The translations under genes and the position numbers were made by a program. Shown piece after piece: positions 9,492 through 18,295 of a stretch of 25,219 bases of DNA (positions are counted from its first letter, which is position 1; each line of letters opens with the position of its first letter). Source of the DNA: a virus; the IMG/VR virus record IMGVR_UViG_3300021378_000146, positions 1-25,219 of that record. One strand, 5' to 3'. Below the pieces are notes generated by a model, which worked only from the letters and a program-made list of their open reading frames with translations, was not told the DNA's origin and searched no databases.

Positions 9492-10183
9492 GTAATAATT
9501 CCTTTTGTTCCGTCTGTAGTATTTTTAACTTTTGTAAGTGTACTCTGTACCGGAGTTGATACTTTACTAATAGATTGAGTAATTACGTTGTCAACCGGAA
9601 CGCCGCCTAAACTTGCTACTTCTGTTACTGCTCCAACAACTTCTGTTGCTGAAGAAATTGCGTTTGATACACTTGAAATTTTTGAAGATAACTCATCTGC
9701 AGAAAACGATGCTACATCACCAATTTCGCCAACAACATTTTCTCCGTCACTTTTATTTTTTGAAAGGTCTGTTCTGCCATCGCTGGAAACTTTTGGTTTA
9801 CTAAATTTACTTAACAATTCTGCTATTCCTTGGGGACTACTTGGTACACTAACCCCGGTTGCTTGTTCTGCTAATCCTACAACAAAACTTACAGGGTCTT
9901 GTGCAATTGACTGTGCTTGTGCAATACCACTTTGTACTCTGCCGGCCGCATTTGATATTTCACTAGTGATTGTTTTGACTCCTTTTACTGCAGATTTACT
10001 TGCACTAATAGTTGCATCACCAACAGAAGTTGTCCCTGTTGCTTTTGCAGATTCTATACGATTTGCAACTTCACTAGCATTACTAGGAACTTTAACAATA
10101 ACAGGCTTGTTGTGTTTTGCTAATTCGGCCTCTGATGCTGGCTTGCTGTTTTCATTTACTATTTGTTTATAAAATTCTGGCAT
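9488..10183 (-). CDS. Ala/Ser/Val-rich protein of the baseplate operon, function unknown
   Basis: I do not recognise this 231-residue protein. It is rich in Ala, Ser, Val and Lys, has almost no aromatic residues after the N-terminus (MPEFYKQIVNENSKP), and consists of amphipathic-looking stretches such as VANRIESAKATGTTSVGDA. That composition suggests an elongated helical or disordered structural or assembly protein. It starts one base after the stop of the large hub-like gene with an AGGAAG ribosome-binding site, and its stop overlaps the gp5 start as ATGA, so it is embedded in the hub operon. A role as chaperone or connector for gp5 or its upstream neighbour is inference from position only. 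A 194-codon antisense frame exists across it but looks like a shadow. Confidence 0.8.
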   Translation of the reverse strand: MPEFYKQIVNENSKPASEAELAKHNKPVIVKVPSNASEVANRIESAKATGTTSVGDATISASKSAVKGVKTITSEISNAAGRVQSGIAQAQSIAQDPVSFVVGLAEQATGVSVPSSPQGIAELLSKFSKPKVSSDGRTDLSKNKSDGENVVGEIGDVASFSADELSSKISSVSNAISSATEVVGAVTEVASLGGVPVDNVITQSISKVSTPVQSTLTKVKNTTDGTKGIIT

Positions 10184-10184
10184 T

Positions 10185-13100
10185 TTATGTACTTCCTGTT
10201 ACACCGTCAAGCGTACCATACTCATAGTAGTCTTCAGGTTGATTTTTCTTTCTTGCTAATCTTAGTGTTTGTTTAAAAACTCCTTCACTAAAGTTATTAC
10301 GCACATTAAAGATTTCAAATACACCACTGTATTGATCTCTTTTTAATTTCATTTCAAATTTTGAATTTTGTTCATCACCAAGTTCTGATGCTGTTGGTAT
10401 ATCTTCAGGATATCGAATATTTAATATTACGTGGGGTTCACGAGTAAATGTATTCATTTCACCGTCTTTGGTTAGAATATCTCCTGCAGAAACTTGTGGT
10501 CGATCTGCTATTCCACTTCCAACAATATATACAGGGTCTCCTATAATATCAATATCACTCAAAATTAGATGTCTTTCAAAAGGCGGATTATATAAAAAAT
10601 CTTGAAATATTACACCTATTGCATTTCTATTATTTGGACCTTCTCTATAATTTAGTCTACCAACAGGCGGAGTTGGAGTAAACCCAGATTGTCCATTAAC
10701 ATTTGTTTGAATTGCATCTTCTATAGTTTCTAAAAATGTGTTTGTAGTTGCTTCTTTACCATCTTGTTTTATAGGTTTAAATCTAGGAGGATTTATCAAT
10801 AACGGGGTTGTAAATAAATTATTATATCGTATGTTGTAACTTAATACATCTAAGTTTTTTCCTGTATAGATATAATTGTATTCACGTACTGCTTTTGCTT
10901 TTAACTGCTCTGTTGTAAATTGAATATTAATACCCGGCATTGAACTGTAATGTATTTCAAATGGAGAAACAACATAGTGATATTGGTACACATATCTCAT
11001 TCTTAAAACATCATATCCAATCACATAACTTATTACTTCTGTTTTGAACCATGGAATCATTTCTGAATTTTGAATTTTTTGTAATTGTTCTGGTTGTTTA
11101 AAGATATCCATGTATACACTATTTGTAATCATAGTATCAATAATAGTCATCAAGTTACTGCCTTTTCTAAATGACCATGCTTCGCCTCGACTTTGTAAAT
11201 TGTACCCGCCGCCGCCGCTCTGCGTGAATTTATCAAACTCTTTTAAAATTGTATCTAATTCTTTCTGTGCTTTAACTACTGCTTCATTCAAACCAGCAAT
11301 TTCTTTAGATTTATCTACAATTATCTTTCTATTTGTGGCTACTGTTGCCGCTTCTGCTTCTGTTAATGCGGCCTGAGTAGGTTTTCCATCAGGTCCTTTT
11401 GATACTCCGGTGCCCAAATTTGTTAATTTATCTGCTAGGGCCGTTGCGTCTTGCACAGTTTTGTCAACTTGATTCTTTATTTCGTCTGGCGCTTGAGGGT
11501 TTGCTGTGAACGAAGGATGTTTTAACCTGTCAGTTTCAGAAGTTTCAATTTTATCTTTAGTTTTAGCAATATTATACAATCCTAGTCTTGCACTATCTAT
11601 TGCATCAAGTTCGGCTTCTAAAAGTCTTTTTGCAGTTTTTAATTCTTTTTCTTTTGCTTTTTTTAGGTCTTCTCTTTTTTCAAGTTCATCTTCATATGAT
11701 TGTACTTTAAGTGCGCCTGAAGGAAGAATAGAATCATTTAGTCCGGACTTTCCTATTCTATTTGTTCCTGTCAATCCTACAGTTGGGAGGCCTTCAAATG
11801 CAGTATTGTCTGTCCAAGTTTTTACTTTGCTTTTCCAACTAGATGCTAAACTTGCAAGTGTTTTTCCGTTTGATGGAAAATTTCCACCGTATCCGTCTGC
11901 AAACCAAACATAATATTCGTTAGGCATACAATAGCCTACCGGAACAGTATCGCCGCCTCGTTCTAGTTGACCTTTTAATTCAGTATCCGTAAGTGCTTTT
12001 TGTATGGCCGCTTTTTGATCCGGATCATTATCAACATCTTGTTTGTGTTGTAACATTCTTTTTGCTTCAAATTCAGAATGTTTTAAAAATACACTAGAAG
12101 TAATACTTTCAACAGACTCTACACTATTAACACGCGGAGTTACATCATCAAACAATGTATTATTAACTGCTGTAGTTGCTTGAGAGTTAAATCCTAAAAA
12201 TTTTACAGAATATCTAGCACCTGCTTCAGTAACTTCCATTTCACTGTTTTGTATTTTGATTGGAAGGTATCTAGTTGTAAATGGCGGAGTTACTGCTCTG
12301 TCAGATTCTGCATCTCTACCTATAAACGAAATTACTAATAAAAATGGAGCATCGATGTAGTCAGGATGTCCGCTGAATCTAGAGGAGTTAAAAAGTTCTC
12401 TATAAAATTGCGATACACTGTGAGGCTCAACAATTTCAAATGTTCCTGTGGTTAAGTTACTATTACCCATGTCATTAATACCGGGTCTAGTTTCAAAATC
12501 TAAATTTTCTATAAACAAATCTTTGTCTCTAGAATCGCCTTGTAACGGATCACGTTTGTAGGAACCTGCGGCATATGTTTGACCATTTTCACGTGAATAC
12601 CCGCCGCTTTTTGCAACTATATAAAAATCTTTATTTTCAACACCGTTAGGATTTATAATTTTTCCTTTGTATGTTTCTGGATCGTTTATTTGATCAGTTG
12701 ATACTGAAACAAGAGTAATGATATAGTTGTAACTATTTAAATCATGTAGTGCATTGTGTCTTCCTTGAACTTCTGGATAAAATGATGTCCAATCTGCATC
12801 AGCATTTATAGCAAACCCTGCGTCGGCACCATTGTACATATCGGCGCCCTTTTTAACTTCCTTGTAAATGGCTGGTCCAGGTCCTTTATCAGAAACTGTA
12901 TCTGAGTTGTTATTAACAGTAGGAGAAACTTTAGTTGCCCTTGTGTCTTTATTATCAGTTCCTCCAGCAAATACTTTTTTAAATTCTTCCTCGTCGTCGA
13001 TATAGTATGGATTTGGTTTCCAGTTTTTAGTATCTGTCCACTTTCTATCATCATCATCGCCATAAGGGCCATCGTATATTTCGTAATCTTGTTTGATATA

Positions 13101-13193
13101 GGCACGTTCCCATGCAGGCATTTGACTTTCTACACCCGGATCGCCATTGTCAACTCGTTCAATGTCACTTGTTTCGTTTACATTATCTGCCAT
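10185..13193 (-). CDS. Large baseplate hub-like structural protein (gp27 candidate)
   Basis: This 1002-residue protein lies between gp53 and the gp5 module, where a hub component that seats the gp5 spike would be expected. Residues 1-130 are acidic and Asn-rich. Residues about 140-370 form a beta-rich domain (NYIITLVSVSTDQINDPETY, YLPIKIQNSEMEVTEAGARY). Residues about 495-660 are an Ala/Lys/Glu-rich coiled coil (YEDELEKREDLKKAKEKELK) ending in a Gly-rich hinge at about 656. The C-terminal 340 residues are again beta-rich (EVISYVIGYDVLRMRYVYQY, EPHVILNIRYPEDIPTASEL). T4 gp27 is only about 390 residues, so a gp27-like core split by a long insert is one reading. Homology cannot be shown by eye. 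The start lies 3 bases after the gp53 stop, with a weak ribosome-binding site (CGGAAAT). Confidence 0.8.
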   Translation of the reverse strand: MADNVNETSDIERVDNGDPGVESQMPAWERAYIKQDYEIYDGPYGDDDDRKWTDTKNWKPNPYYIDDEEEFKKVFAGGTDNKDTRATKVSPTVNNNSDTVSDKGPGPAIYKEVKKGADMYNGADAGFAINADADWTSFYPEVQGRHNALHDLNSYNYIITLVSVSTDQINDPETYKGKIINPNGVENKDFYIVAKSGGYSRENGQTYAAGSYKRDPLQGDSRDKDLFIENLDFETRPGINDMGNSNLTTGTFEIVEPHSVSQFYRELFNSSRFSGHPDYIDAPFLLVISFIGRDAESDRAVTPPFTTRYLPIKIQNSEMEVTEAGARYSVKFLGFNSQATTAVNNTLFDDVTPRVNSVESVESITSSVFLKHSEFEAKRMLQHKQDVDNDPDQKAAIQKALTDTELKGQLERGGDTVPVGYCMPNEYYVWFADGYGGNFPSNGKTLASLASSWKSKVKTWTDNTAFEGLPTVGLTGTNRIGKSGLNDSILPSGALKVQSYEDELEKREDLKKAKEKELKTAKRLLEAELDAIDSARLGLYNIAKTKDKIETSETDRLKHPSFTANPQAPDEIKNQVDKTVQDATALADKLTNLGTGVSKGPDGKPTQAALTEAEAATVATNRKIIVDKSKEIAGLNEAVVKAQKELDTILKEFDKFTQSGGGGYNLQSRGEAWSFRKGSNLMTIIDTMITNSVYMDIFKQPEQLQKIQNSEMIPWFKTEVISYVIGYDVLRMRYVYQYHYVVSPFEIHYSSMPGINIQFTTEQLKAKAVREYNYIYTGKNLDVLSYNIRYNNLFTTPLLINPPRFKPIKQDGKEATTNTFLETIEDAIQTNVNGQSGFTPTPPVGRLNYREGPNNRNAIGVIFQDFLYNPPFERHLILSDIDIIGDPVYIVGSGIADRPQVSAGDILTKDGEMNTFTREPHVILNIRYPEDIPTASELGDEQNSKFEMKLKRDQYSGVFEIFNVRNNFSEGVFKQTLRLARKKNQPEDYYEYGTLDGVTGST

Positions 13194-13195
13194 TA

Positions 13196-13495
13196 CTAAT
13201 TTCCGATTGTGCTTCTAATTACATCTATTGTTGGAATATAAATGTTAACTCCAGCAACAAAATCAAAAACAGGATCATCTAAAACTTCGGGATTTCGTGA
13301 TTTAAATACCCACCATAAATCAGGATCGTCAAATAAATCACTTGCTAATAAATCAGGACGATAATTATATTGAGGTTTAAGTTCATATAATTTGTCGCCT
13401 AGTTTGGCTGGAATTTGTCTATAGTTAAGAATATCTAAACCAAGACTGTTTTGTCTAGTTGTAGCGTATAAACTTGAATTTGAATATCTTGGCAT
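13196..13495 (-). CDS. 53: Baseplate wedge subunit gp53
   Basis: This 99-residue protein carries the characteristic gp53 segment: YNYRPDLLASDLFDDPDLWW followed by VFKSRNPEVLDDPVFDFVAG and an IYIPT ending, close to what I recall of T4 gp53 (RPDLLSY...PDYWWVF...DPLFDF). It is shorter than T4 gp53 (about 196 residues), so it holds only the C-terminal, LysM-like part that binds the gp6/gp7 wedge. In T4, gp53 lets wedges join around the hub. The ATG shares a base with the preceding stop (TAATG) and has an AAGGA ribosome-binding site 8 bases upstream. It is the second gene of the leftward baseplate operon. Confidence 0.88.
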   Translation of the reverse strand: MPRYSNSSLYATTRQNSLGLDILNYRQIPAKLGDKLYELKPQYNYRPDLLASDLFDDPDLWWVFKSRNPEVLDDPVFDFVAGVNIYIPTIDVIRSTIGN

Positions 13496-14247
13496 TATAA
13501 CATTCCTTTGTCAATTGTAAGATCACCATTTATAAACTTTTCAATAGTAAACTGTGCTTGGTCTCTTCTTGAAAATGCAGGTAAGCATTCAATAGTAAAT
13601 TCTGCTCTAGTCGGTACCGCAGTTGCTTGACCTTGTACTCCAACTGAGATATAATCAACATCTTCATTAAGAGTATAAAAGAAACTTGAGATAACAACTG
13701 GCAAATTATTGAATTGATATTCACCATATCCGCTCAATCTACAAACCGGTGGTGGTGCACCTGCATCTTTTCCTCCACCAAAGTTCATTTTAGTAACTGC
13801 TCTCAATGCATGTATTGCTCCTAGCATATATTTTGCATCATCCGGAGTTTGTGCTGTAAATGTTCCAACAATTGAAATTGCGTCCAGAGCCGAGTTCTGG
13901 TAAGCATAATATGTATAATTACTATGTGTGGGATTTAAATTATTATAATTGGCTCTGGTTTGTACAACAATTTGCGGAGTATAAGGAAATACTATTCCTC
14001 CATCTTTTGTGTTTGCTATATGTAGTGCTGGCCCACCTAAATAACTCTTGGGGACTTTAATTTTGATTCTAGGATCTTCGCCAAACTTTTCACCTGAGAA
14101 TGAAATTGTTTGTACTGGTGGTTCTGATCCTTGTTTAGGGTCATCTCCAAGCAACGATTGTAATCGTTTTAGTTTTCCGCCTAGGCCTGATGCACCTACA
14201 AGGTTGTCAACTAGTTTGCCGCCCAAGTTAGTTAATTTGTCATTCAT
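13495..14247 (-). CDS. Tail-tube initiator or cap-like baseplate protein (gp48/gp54 type)
   Basis: This 250-residue protein opens the leftward operon. Its N-terminus (about 45 residues) is Gly/Leu/Lys-rich. The rest looks like the tail-tube fold shared by tube and tube-initiator proteins: FPYTPQIVVQTRANYNNLNP, then SALDAISIVGTFTAQTPDDA and VCRLSGYGEYQFNNLPVVIS, ending with alternating strands and an acidic C-terminus. In T4, gp48 and gp54 cap the baseplate and start tube polymerisation. I cannot say which is matched, and direct similarity to the T4 sequences is weak by eye. An AAGGAG ribosome-binding site lies 10 bases before the ATG, and a near-consensus late box lies 26 bases before the start. 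Confidence 0.82.
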   Translation of the reverse strand: MNDKLTNLGGKLVDNLVGASGLGGKLKRLQSLLGDDPKQGSEPPVQTISFSGEKFGEDPRIKIKVPKSYLGGPALHIANTKDGGIVFPYTPQIVVQTRANYNNLNPTHSNYTYYAYQNSALDAISIVGTFTAQTPDDAKYMLGAIHALRAVTKMNFGGGKDAGAPPPVCRLSGYGEYQFNNLPVVISSFFYTLNEDVDYISVGVQGQATAVPTRAEFTIECLPAFSRRDQAQFTIEKFINGDLTIDKGML

Positions 14248-14273
14248 ATTATTTTGGCTCCTTTTGGTAATAA

Positions 14274-14281
14274 TATTTATT
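14274..14281 (-). promoter_or_regulatory. Candidate T4-type late promoter for the baseplate operon
   Basis: The minus strand reads AATAAATA here, 7 of 8 matches to the T4 late consensus TATAAATA, placed 26 bases before the first gene of the leftward operon and followed by AAGGAG and the ATG. gp55-type sigma factors recognise such boxes without a -35 element. Confidence 0.55.
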
Positions 14282-14308
14282 GCATTTATTAACTACGTAG
14301 TTTATAAT
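14280..14308 (+). promoter_or_regulatory. Sigma70-type promoter for gp55
   Basis: TTGCAT (14280-14285) and a perfect TATAAT (14303-14308) are separated by 17 bases, the ideal host sigma70 spacing, and lie 24 bases before the gp55 ATG at 14332. It overlaps the late box on the opposite strand, so early and late transcription diverge from the same 60 bases. Confidence 0.65.
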
Positions 14309-14331
14309 AGAAGTTACATACGGAGAATCTT

Positions 14332-15186
14332 ATGAGAAAAGTAAAATATTTAAACAATAAAGATCTACTTAAACAGATCCATATAAGCAAAAACAGTTTT
14401 AGTTCGTATACTGACGACGATTACCACAGATTTGATATCATTTTACCAAGTTTAGAAAAAGTTAATAGACTTACAATAGCAGAAGCAAAAAGAAATCAGG
14501 CTGATAGAATTGGAAAAGCGGCATATGAAGCGGCTAGAATGTCAGGCGACAAAAAGACTAAACTTGCACAAGTTACACCTGATTGGCGTAAAATTGAAAA
14601 AACATCGTTAGTATTTAGAATTATGACGTTTGATCATATTCCAAAAGCACCAGGTAGAAAGCGTAAAACTAAAACTATTGCAGACGAACATGAACGTTGT
14701 AATTTTCCTCCATTCCAGCATTGGAAATTTGATGAAAATGATAATCTAGTTTGTGTAGGCAAAAGCCACTGGGAAGGTGGTATGCAAAACGGAAGTTTTA
14801 GTAAAGGACACGGCCGTGTTACTGAAGAACTAGGAAGAATGTTTTTAAAACTTGCTGACAGATACGGTACTCGATCTAACTGGCGTGGCTACACATATAA
14901 CGATGAAATGAGGGCTCAGGCTGTATTACAACTTTCACAAATTGGTTTACAGTTTGACGAAAGCAAAAGTGAAAATCCTTTTGCATATTATACTGCCGCA
15001 GTTACAAACAGTTTTACAAGAGTGTTAAACATAGAAAAGAAAAATCAAAATATTAGAGATGACATTCTACAAGAAAATAATCTTAATCCTTCATTTACTA
15101 GACAGAACGAAAACGTGTTTAAAGAAGATAAAGAAAAACTTGCAGAATTCTATAAAAGCATTAGACGTCCAAAAGCAGACTATTAA
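14332..15186 (+). CDS. 55: Late-transcription sigma factor gp55
   Basis: The 284-residue product begins KYLNNKDLLKQIHISKNS, matching the start of T4 gp55 (YVNNKELLQAI). Residues about 180-245 carry the sigma region 2-like core: NWRGYTYNDEMRAQAVLQLS, then FDESKSENPFAYYTAAVTNS and FTRVLNIEKKNQNIRDD. gp55 binds host RNA polymerase and directs it to TATAAATA late promoters. T4 gp55 is 185 residues; the extra length here is a basic segment of about 110 residues between the N-terminal motif and the core (residues about 45-155, including KAPGRKRKTKTIADEHERC). From memory, marine T4-like gp55 proteins share this form. The C-terminus (EKLAEFYKSIRRP) could be the sliding-clamp contact, but this is uncertain. 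GGAG lies 6 bases before the ATG. Confidence 0.88.
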   Translation: MRKVKYLNNKDLLKQIHISKNSFSSYTDDDYHRFDIILPSLEKVNRLTIAEAKRNQADRIGKAAYEAARMSGDKKTKLAQVTPDWRKIEKTSLVFRIMTFDHIPKAPGRKRKTKTIADEHERCNFPPFQHWKFDENDNLVCVGKSHWEGGMQNGSFSKGHGRVTEELGRMFLKLADRYGTRSNWRGYTYNDEMRAQAVLQLSQIGLQFDESKSENPFAYYTAAVTNSFTRVLNIEKKNQNIRDDILQENNLNPSFTRQNENVFKEDKEKLAEFYKSIRRPKADY

Positions 15187-15188
15187 GG

Positions 15189-15218
15189 TTGACAAACCCA
15201 TAAGGTTTCACGTATAAT
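15189..15218 (+). promoter_or_regulatory. Near-consensus sigma70 promoter for gp47-gp46
   Basis: A perfect TTGACA (15189-15194) and a perfect TATAAT (15213-15218) are separated by 18 bases. The -35 lies 2 bases past the gp55 stop, and the gp47 start follows 27 bases after the -10. This would give strong early transcription of the recombination genes by unmodified host polymerase. Confidence 0.8.
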
Positions 15219-15244
15219 GTAATAACAATAGTATAAGGGAAGGC

Positions 15245-16267
15245 ATGACACAATTATTTAAAAAGGCCGCAGTGTTTACGGACATTCACTTTGGTCTAAA
15301 ATCAAACAGCAAAATTCATAACGATGACTGCGAAAGGTTTGTAGATTGGTATATTGAACAAGCCAAAGCAAACGGCTGTGATGTAGGAATCTTTACAGGA
15401 GATTGGCATCACAACAGAAGTGCGTTAAACTTAACCACTATGGATGCTAGTTTGCGATCACTAGAAAAATTAGGTAAAGCATTTGATAAGTTTTACTTTT
15501 TTCCAGGCAATCACGATTTATATTATAAAGACAAAAGAGATATTCACAGTGTAGTATTTGGTAAACACGTACCAGGTGTTACTGTGATTACAGAACCACA
15601 AGTAATTGACGATGTTGCTTTGGTTCCTTGGTTAGTAGGAGAGGAATGGAAACAAGTTTCAAAAATGAAGTGTCGATATATGTTTGGACACTTTGAACTT
15701 CCTAACTTTAAAATGAATGCAATGGTTGAAATGCCCGACACAGGCGAAATCAAAGCAGACGACTTTGCTAATCAAGAAATGGTGTTCACGGGCCACTTCC
15801 ACAAACGTCAACAACGTAAAAACATCTATTACATTGGTAATGCCTTTCCACACAATTACGCCGATGCATGGGATGACGAACGTGGTATGATGACGTTAGA
15901 ATGGGGAGGTGAGCCCGAGTTCATCGACTGGAAAGATTGTCCAAAATATAGAACTATTCCGTTGAGCAGATTATTAGACAAAACAGAAGAAATACTTGCT
16001 CCTAATAATTTGTATCTACGTGTAACACTTGATATTGATATTAGTTACGAAGAAGCAAACTTTATTAAAGAAAACTTTTCTGCACAATATGATGTAAGAG
16101 AAATAAGTTTGTTGCCAGATGCTAATGTAGACGACGAAATGAATAAAATGGAACCAGGTGAGATTGATTTTGAATCAGTGGACCAAATTGTAACCGATCA
16201 AATAACAAAATTAGATACAGAAACATACAAACCAAACTTGTTGTTAGATATCTACAGAGGATTGTAA
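15245..16267 (+). CDS. 47: Recombination endonuclease subunit gp47 (Mre11/SbcD type)
   Basis: This 340-residue protein (T4 gp47 is 339) has the full metallophosphoesterase motif set: DIHFG (Asp13, His15), GDWHH (Asp53), GNHD (88-91), GHFE and GHFHKR. It forms the nuclease half of the gp46/gp47 complex, which resects double-strand ends for recombination-dependent replication and host DNA breakdown. An AAGGGAAGG ribosome-binding site sits just before the ATG. The stop overlaps the gp46 start by one base (TAATG), consistent with stoichiometric synthesis of the two subunits. The motifs needed for catalysis appear intact. Confidence 0.95.
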   Translation: MTQLFKKAAVFTDIHFGLKSNSKIHNDDCERFVDWYIEQAKANGCDVGIFTGDWHHNRSALNLTTMDASLRSLEKLGKAFDKFYFFPGNHDLYYKDKRDIHSVVFGKHVPGVTVITEPQVIDDVALVPWLVGEEWKQVSKMKCRYMFGHFELPNFKMNAMVEMPDTGEIKADDFANQEMVFTGHFHKRQQRKNIYYIGNAFPHNYADAWDDERGMMTLEWGGEPEFIDWKDCPKYRTIPLSRLLDKTEEILAPNNLYLRVTLDIDISYEEANFIKENFSAQYDVREISLLPDANVDDEMNKMEPGEIDFESVDQIVTDQITKLDTETYKPNLLLDIYRGL

Positions 16268-18048
16268 TGTTTAAAATTAAAACTTTAACAGTAAAAAACT
16301 TTATGAGTGTGGGCAACCAAACTCAAGCAGTTGACTTTGATAAAAATTTACTTACTCTTGTGCTAGGTGAAAACTTGGATCTAGGAGGAGATGATGCAGG
16401 TTCACGTAATGGTACAGGTAAAACTACTATTATTAATGCGTTAAGTTATGCATTATACGGCGAAGCACTTACAAAAATACGTAGAGAAAACTTAATTAAC
16501 AAAACTAACGGCAAAGGCATGTTAGTTACAGTTGAGTTTGAAACTAACGGACAAAACTATAGAATTGAAAGAGGACGTAAGCCTAACATTCTTAAATTTT
16601 ACCAAGAGAATGTTGACGTTACCGCAGATGACATTGACGAATCGCAGGGCGATAGTCGTAAAACACAAGAAGATATTGCAAAGTTATTGAACATGAGTCA
16701 TACAATGTTCAAACATTTAGTGGCGCTTAACACTTATACAGAGCCTTTCCTTTCACTCAAAGCCAATGATCAAAGAGAAATTATTGAGCAGTTGTTAGGC
16801 ATCACTATCTTATCTGAAAAAGCAGAACGTCTTAAAGAAGAACAAAAAAGAATACGTGATGCTATTGCTGAAGAAGATGCAACAATTAAAGGTATCGAAA
16901 CAGCAAACCAAAAAGTTCAAGAGTCAATTGATAACTTAGAAATTAAATCTAAAGCATGGGACGCAAACCAAGCAGAAGAAATTGCTAGAACAACGAAAGC
17001 AATTAGTCAATTAATTACTGTTGATATTGAAGCAGAGATTCAATCACACAAAGATAAGAAAGAATGGTTAGTACAAGATACAGAACAAGCAAATCTTAAC
17101 AAAGAAAAAGCAAGTTTAGAAAGCAGTATGTTACGTGCTGAACGCACACATTCTAAATATGAAACAGAACTAAAAGATATTGCTAATAAAAAATGTTTTA
17201 CATGTGGTCAAGAACTACACGACGAAGCACATGAAAAAATTCTTGCTGAAAAACAAAATGATGTAACTGAAAGTCAAACATACATCGACGGTATTACATT
17301 ACAATTAACCGAAGTGCAAGAAAAGTTAGATGTTATAGGAGATATTAACGGATGTCCTAAAACATTTTATGACAGTAGTGAAGAAGCATATAATCATAAA
17401 AATAATCTAGCAAGTTTAGAAGAACGTAAAGTAGAAAAAGATGCAGAAATAAATCCATACACAGAACAAATGGACGAGTTACGTGACCAAGCACTGCAAG
17501 AAATTAATTGGGATAATATAAATGCTCTAACAGAAATGAAAGAGCATATGGATTTCTTGTACAAACTACTTACAAGTAAAGATTCATTTATTCGTAAACG
17601 TATTATTGATCAGAACCTAGCGTTCCTAAACAAACGTTTACAATTATATTTAGATAAGACAGGATTACCACATCAAGTTGTATTTCAGAACGATTTAACA
17701 GTCGAAATTACAGAACTTGGGCGTGACTTAGACTTTGATAACCTCAGTAGAGGAGAACGAAATAGACTCATATTATCTATGAGTTGGGCATTTAGAGATG
17801 TTTGGGAAAGTTTATATCAAAGTATTAATCTACTGTTTATTGACGAACTTGTTGACAACGGACTTGATGCCGCTGGTGTTGAAAGTGCATTGAGTGTACT
17901 TAAAAAGATGAGTAGAGAACGCAATAAAAACATTTATTTGATTTCGCACAAAGATGAACTATCTTCACGTGTGAATAACATATTGAAGGTAATTAAGGAT
18001 AACGGGTTCACTTCTTATAGTAATGATACGGAGATTGTGAATGCCTAA
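16267..18048 (+). CDS. 46: Recombination endonuclease subunit gp46 (Rad50/SbcC type)
   Basis: This 593-residue ATPase partners gp47. Walker A is at residues 45-54 (GSRNGTGKTT), within a T4-like GENLDLGG context rather than the usual Rad50 GPNGSGKS. A long coiled coil runs from about 175 to 440 and contains a zinc hook, Cys310-Phe-Thr-Cys313, for dimer tethering. The ABC signature NLSRGERNRL is near 493, and Walker B LLFIDE is near 522-527, followed by an SH at the switch position (LISHKDE). Length is close to T4 gp46 (560). It overlaps gp47 by one base and the next gene by 8 bases, so all three are probably one transcript from the 15189 promoter. Confidence 0.95.
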   Translation: MFKIKTLTVKNFMSVGNQTQAVDFDKNLLTLVLGENLDLGGDDAGSRNGTGKTTIINALSYALYGEALTKIRRENLINKTNGKGMLVTVEFETNGQNYRIERGRKPNILKFYQENVDVTADDIDESQGDSRKTQEDIAKLLNMSHTMFKHLVALNTYTEPFLSLKANDQREIIEQLLGITILSEKAERLKEEQKRIRDAIAEEDATIKGIETANQKVQESIDNLEIKSKAWDANQAEEIARTTKAISQLITVDIEAEIQSHKDKKEWLVQDTEQANLNKEKASLESSMLRAERTHSKYETELKDIANKKCFTCGQELHDEAHEKILAEKQNDVTESQTYIDGITLQLTEVQEKLDVIGDINGCPKTFYDSSEEAYNHKNNLASLEERKVEKDAEINPYTEQMDELRDQALQEINWDNINALTEMKEHMDFLYKLLTSKDSFIRKRIIDQNLAFLNKRLQLYLDKTGLPHQVVFQNDLTVEITELGRDLDFDNLSRGERNRLILSMSWAFRDVWESLYQSINLLFIDELVDNGLDAAGVESALSVLKKMSRERNKNIYLISHKDELSSRVNNILKVIKDNGFTSYSNDTEIVNA

Positions 18049-18277
18049 AACTACCCATGAGTTGCTTGTTCAAGCAATGATGGACTACTATAACACGCAA
18101 GAAAGATTTGAAGCAAAAGGCTTCGATGAAACCGGTCGAAAGGCACGATCTATTCTTAGTGATATTAGAAAACTAGCGACAGAAAGACGCAACGAAATAC
18201 AGGCAAAACGTAAGGCACTTAAAGTTATAAAGAAGGCAAACAAGCAGGAAAGCCAGAATCAAGATCCAGAATTATAG
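18041..18277 (+). CDS. Small basic protein, function unknown
   Basis: This 78-residue protein starts inside the last codons of gp46 (8-base overlap) and is probably translationally coupled to it. It is helical by composition, with a Lys/Arg-rich C-terminal half (RKLATERRNEIQAKRKALKV) and no membrane segment or Cys. I do not recognise a family. Co-transcription with gp47/gp46 suggests a nucleic-acid-binding accessory of recombination or replication, which is inference only. The ATG at 18041 is the only start giving the full frame. Confidence 0.75.
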   Translation: MPKTTHELLVQAMMDYYNTQERFEAKGFDETGRKARSILSDIRKLATERRNEIQAKRKALKVIKKANKQESQNQDPEL

Positions 18278-18295
18278 GCACAGGTAAGTATCTGC

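Noticed and set aside
9588-10172. 194-codon plus-strand frame opposite the Ala/Ser-rich gene
   Set aside because: It mirrors an Ala/Ser/Val-rich coding strand, which tends to leave antisense frames open. Its product has no recognisable motif and the sense gene is tightly packed in its operon.
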